Below are positions 1 to 6,951 of a DNA stretch of 7,692 nucleotides, piece by piece. The notes under the pieces were generated by a model. It was not told the origin of the DNA. It did not search any database and worked only from the letters and a program-made list of their open reading frames with translations. The position numbers and the translations under genes were made by a program. Numbering within the stretch: the first letter of the stretch is position 1; every line of letters begins with the position of its first letter. Origin of the DNA: an uncultured bacterium (GTDB taxonomy: Bacteria; Patescibacteriota; Gracilibacteria; Absconditabacterales; Absconditicoccaceae); contig CAJAPL010000155.1 of the NCBI GenBank assembly GCA_903943625.1, positions 1 to 7,692 on the forward strand, written 5' to 3'.

Positions 1-2
1 TT

Positions 3-293
3 CTGAGACCACATCAAAGCATACCAACTGGCTATATAGTAGATACTGTGATCAATATAACATTGTGAGTTAAAACAAAAAAAATATGCTCAGAGAAAGA
101 TATTGTGAATGAACTAAGAGCTCAATTGGAAGAAAAAGAACACCATATCCAGAACCTTAGGAGTATTCTATCTTCATTTTCTACTACAAGCAACCAAGAA
201 GAAAAAGATAAAAAAGAAAAGGAAATGAAAAAGCTCAAGAAGGAAGTTTTAGAGTTAGAGTATAAGATAAATAAAATCAAAATGAACAAATAA
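3..293 (+). CDS. C-terminal end of an unidentified coiled-coil protein (partial at left edge)
   Basis: I do not recognise this protein. The frame is open from the window edge to a TAA at 291-293 if the UGA at 66-68 is read as glycine, giving 96 visible residues. The first part is ordinary globular-looking sequence (RPHQSIPTGYIVDTV). From about residue 35 it becomes a highly charged coiled coil rich in Glu and Lys (for example QLEEKEHHIQN and a Lys/Glu run near 210-245). With the standard code the only start would be GTG at 105, giving 62 residues, but that start has no convincing ribosome-binding site and the upstream residues read like protein. The short RPHQS stretch resembles the end of some DDE transposases, but the rest does not follow that pattern, so I do not call it one. 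No terminator is evident after the stop. Confidence 0.5.
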
Positions 294-414
294 TCCTTAA
301 TCATTAATACTTTATTCCTCTATTTTCTAAATTATCATAAAAACATTAAAATTACCTTAGTCGATGCAGATTAGACGCTCATTTTCTTATTAATTTATAT
401 CTCATACACTAGTA

Positions 415-444
415 TTGACATTTACTGAGAAATATGTATATGTT
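415..444 (+). promoter_or_regulatory. Sigma70-like promoter for the 471-884 gene
   Basis: There is a perfect -35 TTGACA at 415-420 and a -10-like TATGTT at 439-444, with an 18-base spacer. The ATG at 471 lies about 20 bases after the expected start of transcription, so the leader would be very short. The region 294-414 before it holds nothing else I can support. The same TTGACATTTA core recurs before the gene at 6346. Confidence 0.5.
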
Positions 445-470
445 AAATACAAACTCTAAAAACCCAAGCC

Positions 471-884
471 ATGAAAAAGTTGATCATTAGTGTTATTTTT
501 ATTTTTGCTGTTTTGACGGCAACAACAGCAGCATCTCAGGCCCCCAAAACATTTGCTGATTCGACTATAAAGCTGTTACAAGACCGGAGCATTGTGTTGT
601 CGAACGAGATGCAACGTCGCATCTTATCAAATTATTCAGACGACATTTTCGATCATAGTCGGGAGTACAAAACCATTTTAAAATTATCAAAGCGTGCCTT
701 GCGCATAGCCAATCGTGCGGAAAAGACACACAACCAATCAAAACAATTAGTATTGATATCAAAATCAGCGACCTATATGTTGATCGCAGTATTATACTAT
801 AATGACTTGGTTGCTTTGGAAGCTTTGTATGCTAAGTGGTATAAGGAAGCTGAGGAGTATAAGGAAGCTGAGGAGTATAAGTAA
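471..884 (+). CDS. Small secreted helical protein of unknown function, glycine-free
   Basis: I do not recognise this 137-residue protein. Residues 1-21 form a clear signal peptide: MKK, a hydrophobic core and a small-residue cleavage region near TTAA|SQ. The mature part is predicted by eye to be mostly alpha-helical and basic, with one hydrophobic stretch at about 101-116 (TYMLIAVLYY). The C-terminus is a near-perfect 18-base tandem repeat (840-875) encoding YKEAEE twice, followed by YK. It has no glycine at all, so it carries no UGA and reads the same under either code. All seven Arg codons are CGT, CGC or CGG (residues 39, 49, 50, 64, 75, 78 and 82), whereas its neighbours mostly use AGA and CGA. 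This suggests a different origin. The start at 471 is fixed by an in-frame TAA at 444-446. It stands alone between its own promoter and a terminator. Confidence 0.72.
   Translation: MKKLIISVIFIFAVLTATTAASQAPKTFADSTIKLLQDRSIVLSNEMQRRILSNYSDDIFDHSREYKTILKLSKRALRIANRAEKTHNQSKQLVLISKSATYMLIAVLYYNDLVALEALYAKWYKEAEEYKEAEEYK
840..881 (+). repeat. 18-base tandem repeat, 2.3 copies, inside the 471-884 gene
   Basis: The unit TATAAGGAAGCTGAGGAG occurs at 840-857 and 858-875, followed by the first six bases of a third copy at 876-881. It encodes YKEAEE-YKEAEE-YK. The copies are identical at the DNA level, which suggests recent expansion by slippage. Confidence 0.85.
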
Positions 885-907
885 TAAATAGATTGGCAAG
901 TATTTCG

Positions 908-937
908 AAAAGGTCTGGATTTTATTCGGTCCTTTTT
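908..937 (+). terminator. Rho-independent terminator of the 471-884 gene
   Basis: AAAAGG at 908-913 pairs with CCTTTT at 931-936. After one T-T mismatch the stem continues with C-G, T-G, G-C, G-T and A-T pairs around a TTTTA loop. A short T run follows the stem. It lies 23 bases after the TAA at 882-884. Confidence 0.6.
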
Positions 938-941
938 GTTA

Positions 942-969
942 TAAAAAAAACAGCGCTTTCGTACGCTGT
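942..969 (-). terminator. Rho-independent terminator of the leftward DsbA-like gene (possibly bidirectional)
   Basis: ACAGCG at 950-955 and CGCTGT at 964-969 form a perfect 6-bp stem around an 8-base loop. On the minus strand the stem is followed directly by a run of eight T (A run at 943-950). It lies 30 bases past the TAA at 999-1001. The plus-strand side is also T-rich (970-985), so it may work in both directions. Confidence 0.75.
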
Positions 970-998
970 CTTTTGTTTTATTTTTGTGATTTAATTTG

Positions 999-1874
999 TT
1001 ATTTTACTGCAAGCATTTTGTCTATTTCTTCAACAAATTTTTCAATAGGATAAGCTCATGCAACTAATACATATTGTCAGTTAGCTGAGTTTACAATTAC
1101 ATTACCAGGAGTTCAACTTACACCAAATCCCTGTCATTCTTGTAATTGAGCATTCACCTTTGCTGTAAATTTACCACTATCCAAACATTCATTGAACTTA
1201 GCTGTCTTCAATCACATATCTTTAGCTATTTGTTTTGTAGTCTCTACTGTAGTATCAGTAAGAGCAAATGCTTTTACTAGATACTCATAATACTTTTCTG
1301 CTCATCATAATTCTCCAGCACATTCAGCTCATTCAGCAGCCATTGGAGCTGTAGGATGTAGATTAACTAGAGGAAATTGTCTAAATATTCTATTTACTTT
1401 ACCAGCATATTTTTCCAAAACTTTTTCTATAGTCCCTTGGCTTGATTGTCTTTTACAGAAAGGACAAACCAAATCAGAATATTCCAATATTGTTATCTGA
1501 GCATTAGCATCGCCTGCTACATAGGCATCTTTTTTGATAGTGTTTAATTTCTCTATCATTGCCTGGTCTGGTTGACTAGGAGTAGCTGTGTTGTCGGGTG
1601 GGGTTGTTGTATCTCCTTGTCATGCTTGACTAGGATTTGCTCATTTTATAGATCCAAGAAATTGAGATATAGAGTCTTTCTGTTGTTGCTTGTAAGTATC
1701 TGAATTATACAATTCTTGTACCATAGAAAAGTTTTCTGGGCCTCAAGCTTTCATCTCTTCCAAGGACCAAGAAGGATCTTTTCTTACAATTACAAATAAG
1801 GTTAATAAAATATTTACAGCCAACAATATTACCAACCAAACGTGTGGCAATTCAAATTTTTTAAATTCTTTCAT
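999..1874 (-). CDS. Membrane-anchored DsbA-family thiol:disulfide oxidoreductase
   Basis: This 291-residue protein likely forms or isomerises disulfides in exported proteins. The N-terminus is cytoplasmic (MKEFKKFELP), with one transmembrane segment at about 12-30. A linker at 31-105 turns into a Gln/Pro/Thr-rich spacer. A DsbA/thioredoxin-4 domain fills 106-291. The redox motif is CPFC at 137-140, after the typical ILEYSDLV strand. The cis-proline loop GVSGTPG is at 251-257. Two further cysteines, C185 and C230, may form a structural disulfide. Eleven UGA codons are read as glycine, including G254 directly before the cis-Pro Thr-Pro pair. With UGA as stop the domain would break right after PMAAE. 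The TAA at 999-1001 is followed by a terminator. The ATG at 1872-1874 was chosen because it gives the anchor, and an A-rich stretch rather than a Shine-Dalgarno precedes it. Residues 38-78 match the small protein 37 bases upstream, so the two genes are probably co-transcribed. Confidence 0.88.
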
Positions 1875-1911
1875 TTTTTCAAAATTAACTTAAATAAAAT
1901 GTATTTTAGAA

Positions 1912-2289
1912 TTATTGAGTTATTGTTTGTGCATCCACTGGTAATTGTTGTTGGGTAGGTAATGTTTGTCATTTCGGGTCTCCAACAAAAGAATTTAGAA
2001 CTTGCATAATAGCTCATTTTTGCTGCTCTTTATAAGTATCCATTTGATACAATTTTTTTACCAATTGTAGATTGTCGTTACCTCATACCTTCAATGCTTC
2101 TATGTCTCGCGCAGAACTTGATTTGAAATAATTCAAAACTCAGATAATAAGATTCAACAAAAGTAAAACAATAATTAATGTCACAAGACATTTTTTACCT
2201 TTACCATGGCTACAACAACTTACTTCTTCATGTTTTTTTGTTTCTACTATCACAGGAGATGTTTTTTTAACTGCTTTTTTAAAAACCAT
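1912..2289 (-). CDS. Small single-pass membrane protein, paralogous to the anchor/linker of the DsbA-like protein
   Basis: This 125-residue protein is of unknown function. The cytoplasmic N-terminus is Lys-rich (MVFKKAVKK) and has a Cys/His cluster before the membrane (H20, C25, C26, H28, C34). One transmembrane helix lies at about 35-52. The outer part at 61-103 aligns without gaps to residues 36-78 of the DsbA-like protein: shared landmarks are K-x-GG-x-x-N, LY-x-x-DTYK-x-QQK and a final S-x-x-G. It then ends in a Gln/Pro-rich tail and has no thioredoxin domain. Four UGA codons are read as glycine (50, 69, 92, 107). G69 uses UGA at the same aligned position (G44) as its partner. It is 37 bases upstream of the DsbA-like gene. 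The 129-base gap before it (2290-2418) could hold its own promoter, but I see no clear one. Confidence 0.75.
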
Positions 2290-2418
2290 TTAAATATTTT
2301 TAACATATAAAAATCTGATAAAACAGGTGATATACTAATTAAACATTTGATACTTTAAAGCAAGACCATAATCCAATTAAGTTTGACAAAAATACAAATT
2401 GGGATACCGATAATCAGC

Positions 2419-3039
2419 TTATCGTACAAGACTTACAACAAGAATCAAAGCAAATACAACAATAATTATTCCAGATATTCTATTTACCCATTTCAATGTG
2501 TTGTCATTGGTCTTTTTTCTTAATATCCCCATTCCATTGCTCAAGATTATCCACCACAAATTAGACCCGATAAAAACTCCCAGGACTAGTAATGCTGCAG
2601 ATAAATAATTACCAGATGTATTTGATATACCGACTCCAGCAAAGACTGCTGTAAACGACACGATAGTCATAGGATTTGTTATTGTTAATCCTAGAGTTGA
2701 AAAATAATCTGACAGCAATCCTTTGTTTTTATTTTTCACTATCGGTCCCATTTTTGGCTTTTCAAAAAATATTTTTATCCCCAGATACAACAAAAATAAT
2801 ATTCCCGCACTTTGAATCCATATATCATAATCGATAAGAAAACTTGATACCAATGTTAACCCAAAAGCCGCGATTGCTCAATAGCTAGCATCAGCGGTAG
2901 CTGCCCCCAGTCCAGTTAAAAATCCAGATAGTGCTCCTTTATTTAAACTACGACGAATACACAGGACTCATATCGGTCCAACTGGTGCGGCTATTGAAAA
3001 TCAAATAATAATTCATTCAATTATAAAACGTAATTCCAT
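2419..3039 (-). CDS. LysE/RhtB family exporter
   Basis: This 206-residue integral membrane protein of the LysE superfamily probably exports amino acids or related small solutes. The family's usual length is about 200 residues. The N-terminal signature is clear: GFSIAAPVGPIG (13-24), a basic stretch CIRRSLNKG (27-35) and TGLGAATAD (42-50) on the first two helices. Later come the third helix (about 76-92), the conserved ITNP at 120-123, and helices at about 124-138, 146-168 and 187-205. Four UGA codons are read as glycine: 9, 13, 24 (in the PVGPxG motif) and 54. Without them only the C-terminal two thirds would be found. ATG 3037-3039 was chosen because it gives the full first helix. The gap to the upstream HAD gene is 37 bases with no terminator, so they are probably co-transcribed. 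The substrate cannot be told from sequence. Confidence 0.88.
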
Positions 3040-3076
3040 ATGAGATTTTGAGATTATTTAAATTCGCTTAAATATC

Positions 3077-3733
3077 TTAAAAAACTTTTTCCAAATCTTG
3101 TAAATCTATGTCACTAAAATTCTCAAACACTATTTCTGCCATACCAAATTCTTCCTTGGTATGGTCCTGCCCAAATTTTCAAGCTGATTTCATTCACGCA
3201 GATTTTGCCGCTTGTATGCCATTTAGAGCATCTTCTATAACCATACAATCCTTCGCATCAGTGCCCAACAGCTCAGCGGCTTTAAGAAATATATCTGGAT
3301 TTGGTTTACTTTTTTCGACATCTTCACAAGTTACAAAGGCATCCAAATGCTCATAAACTCAAATCGATTTAAGCATAATTATTGCTCTTTTTTTGCTACT
3401 AGATGTAGCTACTGCTATCTTGATTCATTTATCCTTTGCTTCTTGAATCAATTTTTGGACAAAAGGATCTGATTTTAAATCTTCTTTCATAAATTCCAGC
3501 TGGCACGCCAATGCTTTTTCACGAAACTCTTCTAGTGTGATATCTTCTTTTATATTGTATTCTTCTTTTCGCATTTTAAATTGATCTGCTAGCGATCTTC
3601 ATAAATATTTCTTCCTATCAGATTGTTGTATGTCTACTCCATATTGTTCAAAAACTTTAACAAATGATTTTCGGATACTTCAAGTAGAATTTACCAATAC
3701 TCAGTCCATATCAAATATAATAGCTTTTAACAT
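3077..3733 (-). CDS. HAD-IA superfamily phosphatase/phosphomutase, beta-phosphoglucomutase-like
   Basis: This 218-residue protein matches the usual length of the group. All four HAD motifs are visible. Motif I is DMDGV at 8-12 (nucleophile D8, acid/base D10). Motif II is ATSSS with S111. Motif III is KPNPD with K143. Motif IV is VIEDALNG with E167 and D168, followed by AAKSAGM. A helical cap occupies about 15-90. Spacing is very close to beta-phosphoglucomutase, but the residues after motif I are VNSTGSI, without the cap-side Asp and His of that enzyme. A general sugar-phosphate phosphatase is therefore as likely as a mutase. Seven UGA codons are read as glycine (11, 18, 45, 103, 125, 180, 185), including the DxDG glycine that is near-invariant. 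The start at 3731-3733 gives the expected MLKAIIFDMDG. It lies between the polymerase-like gene (77 bases upstream) and the exporter. Confidence 0.9.
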
Positions 3734-3810
3734 AATAAATAAATCAGATAAAATTTCACAATCACTTAGTAGCGATGAAAGATTGAAATTAGATTTTAAA
3801 CCAACACAAG

Positions 3811-5109
3811 CTAATCTCTATAGACTAAATCTTTGCTCAGATATCCAGTCACTATTCAATAAGATATAAAAAACAAGTAGTTCACCATGCTATCTTCAAA
3901 TACATGCAAAAACAATCACATCAAGAGCAGACATAGCCAACCAATATTTAAATACTTTCGTACGAGATAAATCTCAAGGTTATTATTTTTATTATCTACA
4001 AAAGTTTTCTTAATTCTTTTTTCAATTACGATTACAGCATATCGTACCCATGCCCATAAAATAAATCATATCGTGCCTATATCTATCATTACCTGAATAA
4101 AATAATTTTCTGGTAAGATTGTGCCATTATGATGGATTGCTGGTCCTGCAGTTCACAACCCCATTCACATAGGTTGTTGGATTACTCGATTTATACTTCC
4201 CAGTTTCGCATAAATATGTCCCAATGTAGAACTTCATTTCAATATACTTAGGGCTGTCATTACAACAATTCATATCAAAATTATTATTCAGGTTTTCAAT
4301 TTATTTTTTCTTATCCGATTGATATTCAACAAGATAAATACAAGTGCTCATCACAAAATAGCAGTTCTAGAGAGAGTAAGTAGTATTGCCAATATCCACA
4401 GTAAAACAAAAATCAGGTTTATAGTTTCATTCGATTTCCACATCAATAACTCTTTCCATTTTTTCGCTTGTACTTTGAATAGCAATAAAATTATAGGTAA
4501 AAATGCTACTAGAAAATATCCGTAATTATTGGGCCCAGAAAATAAACCTTGCCACCTGAGAGTTCACTCATAACCCGTAAGATAATATATTGGAGGATTT
4601 TTACCAAAGAAGAAATCATTTAACGGACCGTATCATATCTGCATAAAAAAATCAGGTCGCATTAATTTTGCTCACTGTCGAACAAATCATGCGATTACTA
4701 TTCATATCAGTCAGTATCATATAGATTTTAAGCTCTTAATATTTTTTAATTTATTCTTTCATGCAAATCACAAAAAGCTCGCACTCAAGAAAATAAACAT
4801 ATAAAAGAATCAGTATTTTATTCATATCAATATGTCAGATAGGGATTTGCCTACAAACATAGATATTATAATTCATCGTATAAGTACCGCGACAAATGCA
4901 ATCCAAGGGTATTTTCGTTTTTTAAAGTAAATTTTCCAATCTTTAAAATAAGCAAAAAACATTAAAAGAAAAAAAACAATTCGCAATCAATCTCTGATCA
5001 GAGAGGGTAGTTCTGGATATTGACCTCATAGTATTCAATAGCATACAACAGTCACTATAATATGATATAATATTATCAGGATAAAAAATCCTTTTAGAAA
5101 CTTCAGCAT
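3811..5109 (-). CDS. O-antigen polymerase/ligase-like (Wzy_C superfamily) polytopic membrane protein
   Basis: This 432-residue protein, visible only with UGA read as glycine (25 UGA against 17 GGN codons), has around ten or more hydrophobic segments. Hallmarks of the O-antigen ligase/polymerase group are GLFSGPNNYGYFL (about 188-200), the arginine-bearing helix start TLSRTAIL (245-252), and a loop with GMGLG and HHNG leading into PENYFIQVMIDIGTIGF (333-349). These proteins work in the membrane and join lipid-linked glycan units into chains or onto an acceptor on the outer face. The protein ends with TAG at 3811-3813. ATG 5107-5109 is my start, but the frame continues to an in-frame TTG at 5140-5142 that would add 11 hydrophobic residues. 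It is divergent from the glycosyltransferase (85-base gap) and followed by the HAD gene after 77 bases. Polymerase and ligase cannot be separated by sequence alone. Confidence 0.82.
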
Positions 5110-5194
5110 AACTCATTCAAGAATAAAAATTGTTGCAAACAAGTTAGAATAAGTTATTTATATATTGCTTTATAAAATAAATACAAGCAAAATT
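5110..5194. promoter_or_regulatory. Divergent intergenic region between the polymerase-like gene and the glycosyltransferase
   Basis: These 85 very AT-rich bases separate two divergent starts, so they should carry promoters for both. A TATAAA stretch at 5171-5176 could serve as a -10 element for the rightward gene, but it has no convincing -35. No Shine-Dalgarno sequence is visible before either start. Confidence 0.35.
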
Positions 5195-6202
5195 ATGAAT
5201 TTTACAGGCAAAATTATAGATTTCAAACTGTCAGTGGTCTTTGCAAGCAGAGGAGGGAATACGCATCACCTAATCAATATCCTGTGATGCTTAAATAAGC
5301 AAAGCTTCCAAGATTTTAATGTTTATGCAATCCTAGATTATCCCGTATATCAGAAAGAATACGAGTCTGTGATATCAACAATAATAGCTAAAGTCAGCGT
5401 CAGCTCAGAAGTTATTTCTGAATGAAATGGTAAACGAGATAAAAAATATAATATTATCTGTAATTATAATTCAAAATTTAGTTCCTTGGCATGAGACAGT
5501 GCTAGCTATATCAGAAACTATTGATTAGATTTGGCTGCCTGAGAATTTATCAATTTCTTTGACGATGATATAATTTTCAACGATACTTATCTGCAGGATA
5601 GTTTAAATTATCGGGAGTCATTCAGAAAACAAATATGAAAAGACTTTGTCCTCACTCCGACACTGATGTATAGGCAAACAGGTCAAATTCAAAACCAATG
5701 ATTCAAACGTTATGTTTTTCGACAATCTAGACCACAGGTGAATTTTCTTAAAAATAAAAAACATGATTTCATCCAGTTATATTCTTGAAATTCGCTCCTA
5801 GCTACATCATCACTATTTAAACAATTTAGATTTGATGAAGATATCAATTTTGTAGGAGAGGATTTGGACTTCACTTATACAATTCACAAGGCTTGATATC
5901 CTATATTAGTCTTAGCAGATCTAAAAGTTTATCATATGGAGAGGGATAAAAGTCTCCTTGATCATGCCTGGGTAGGTAACCCAGTTTCTGCATATCAAAA
6001 ATGAAAAAACAGAATAATATTTGTACGTAAACACGGTAATTTTTTACAAAAATTTATTTTCTATACTTTCTCTCTTTGGGCAAATAATGCCCGGTTGATA
6101 ATGAAGATACTCAGATATGCAAAACGAAACCAAAAACGGAAACTAATATCGAGCTTCCTAAGATGAAATCGGGACTGACTTTTTAATTATAAAAAGCACT
6201 AA
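5195..6202 (+). CDS. Family 2 glycosyltransferase (GT-A fold)
   Basis: This 335-residue protein likely transfers a sugar from a nucleotide-sugar at the inner face of the membrane during surface-glycan assembly. The GT-A domain starts with LSVVFASRGG (12-21). It continues with YIRNYGLDLAAGEF (105-118), the family's usual ARNxGxxxAxGE helix, directly before FFDDD with the metal-binding DxD at 123-125. The acceptor-side acid motif is GEDLDF at 221-226, followed by HKAGYPI and the late His in VYH (247). The last 70 residues are basic and may lie on the membrane. Twelve UGA codons are read as glycine, among them G110, G116 and G234 in these motifs, against eight GGN. The start gives a complete first strand, although no Shine-Dalgarno is present. 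A strong terminator follows 42 bases after the stop. It is divergent from the polymerase-like gene, which suggests a shared pathway. Donor and acceptor are unknown. Confidence 0.88.
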
Positions 6203-6244
6203 GTACTTCCAGCATTTCTAAATATTTTCATAAGACGGCCATCA

Positions 6245-6277
6245 GTTGTTGAAGTTTTTCAACAACACTTTTTTCTT
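6245..6277 (+). terminator. Rho-independent terminator of the glycosyltransferase gene
   Basis: GTTGTTGAA (6245-6253) and TTCAACAAC (6258-6266) form a perfect 9-bp stem with a GTTT loop. A run of six T (6269-6274) follows within three bases. It separates the glycosyltransferase from the next promoter at 6286. Confidence 0.88.
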
Positions 6278-6285
6278 ATAGTATA

Positions 6286-6315
6286 TTGACATTTATTAGT
6301 AAATATATACATAGT
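6286..6315 (+). promoter_or_regulatory. Sigma70-like promoter for the 6346-6951 gene
   Basis: There is a perfect -35 TTGACA at 6286-6291, with CATAGT at 6310-6315 as a weak -10 (18-base spacer). TATACA at 6306-6311 is an alternative with a short spacer. It sits directly behind the upstream terminator and about 30 bases before the ATG. The TTGACATTTA core and several spacer bases match the promoter at 415-444. Confidence 0.45.
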
Positions 6316-6345
6316 GCGGTGTTTATATTTTTACAATAAATTATC

Positions 6346-6951
6346 ATGTCAACCACAATCGACACCTTGACCTCAGAAAAAATATTGCTTTCTAGTGCTA
6401 ATACAAAATCTATTAAAACAAAAAAATCCAAAGAAGTTAAAGAAGCCCTAGAAAAAATACCACAACTTGAAAAAGAAAATTTTAGAATAGATAGTACAGA
6501 CCGAAAGGAGATTTTAGATAAAAACTGAGTTAAACTAAAAGTAAATCCCCAAGGAGATGTATGGGAAATTCTTGAATGAGAAAATAAAGGTGAACAATTG
6601 TTTACTTTTAGGGGAGGAGTCAGAGAAACTATGGAAAGAAACAAAGAAGGAGCTTACGATTGGACTCAATATGAAGAGATTCTAAAGAAAAAATACAAAT
6701 GAGATTTACAAAAATTTATAGAATGAGAGAATATAAAATTCTGTTGAGAGATGAGAAGGACATGGAAAAGTTCTGAAGAGGGGCCTGCTTATATCATATG
6801 AGTAGAATTGAGCATGGGGAGAGAAATGAAATGGCTTTGCTGGAATGCTTCTAGTTTCAATATGGATCAAACCCCATCCTATAGACCAAATTTCAATCAT
6901 CAATATCTGGATAATGGCTATTCTATACGTTGTTTTGAAAAATTAGATTAG
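6346..6951 (+). CDS. Small FISUMP-like (Fibrobacter succinogenes major paralogous domain) protein
   Basis: This 201-residue protein carries six UGA codons read as glycine (61, 78, 119, 127, 134, 152). With the standard code only the first 60 residues would be found. Residues 1-60 are Lys/Glu/Ser/Thr-rich and probably disordered or helical. From about 62 there is a compact domain: GEQLFTFRGGVRETMERNKE (82-101), an aromatic segment DWTQYEEIL, then FCGEMRRTWKSSEEG (132-146) and a C-terminal NGYSIRCFEK (190-199). The order of a front helix, W-x-SSE and a final GYSxRC ending matches what I know of FISUMP domains, which are usually found in surface or secreted proteins of such lineages. No signal peptide is visible here, which is odd for the family. 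Function is unknown. It has its own promoter and converges on the pyruvyl transferase gene, overlapping its end by 9 bases. Confidence 0.68.

Noticed and set aside
122..762. Minus-strand open frames at about 122-304 and 565-762, and a plus-strand one at 7136-7351
   Set aside because: They are shadows of the coiled-coil, secreted and pyruvyl transferase genes, with no start signals or recognisable domains.
1329..1331. In-frame UGA codons as signs of pseudogenes or sequencing errors (here after PMAAE of the DsbA-like gene, and elsewhere)
   Set aside because: Dozens of UGA codons lie in otherwise perfect frames at conserved glycines in eight genes, with no frameshifts and no in-frame UAA or UAG. 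Decay would not choose one codon.
2408..2424. CGATAA / TTATCG hairpin at the LysE stop codon as a terminator
   Set aside because: The 6-bp stem is weak and AT-rich, overlaps the stop codon, and is not followed by a T run on the minus strand.
3108..4525. Plus-strand open frames at about 3108-3356, 3630-3869 and 4319-4525
   Set aside because: They lie antisense to the LysE-HAD-polymerase genes, have no domain-like sequence, and exist only because the coding strand is rich in UGA and AT codons.
5285..5287. UGA as selenocysteine
   Set aside because: There are far too many sites, they fall on glycines rather than redox cysteines, and no SECIS-like hairpins follow. The DsbA active site uses ordinary Cys codons.
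6276..6903. Minus-strand open frames at about 6276-6644 and 6706-6903
   Set aside because: They are antisense to the FISUMP-like gene, which has a promoter, a consistent frame and family motifs. The translations are low-complexity Ser/Phe-rich.
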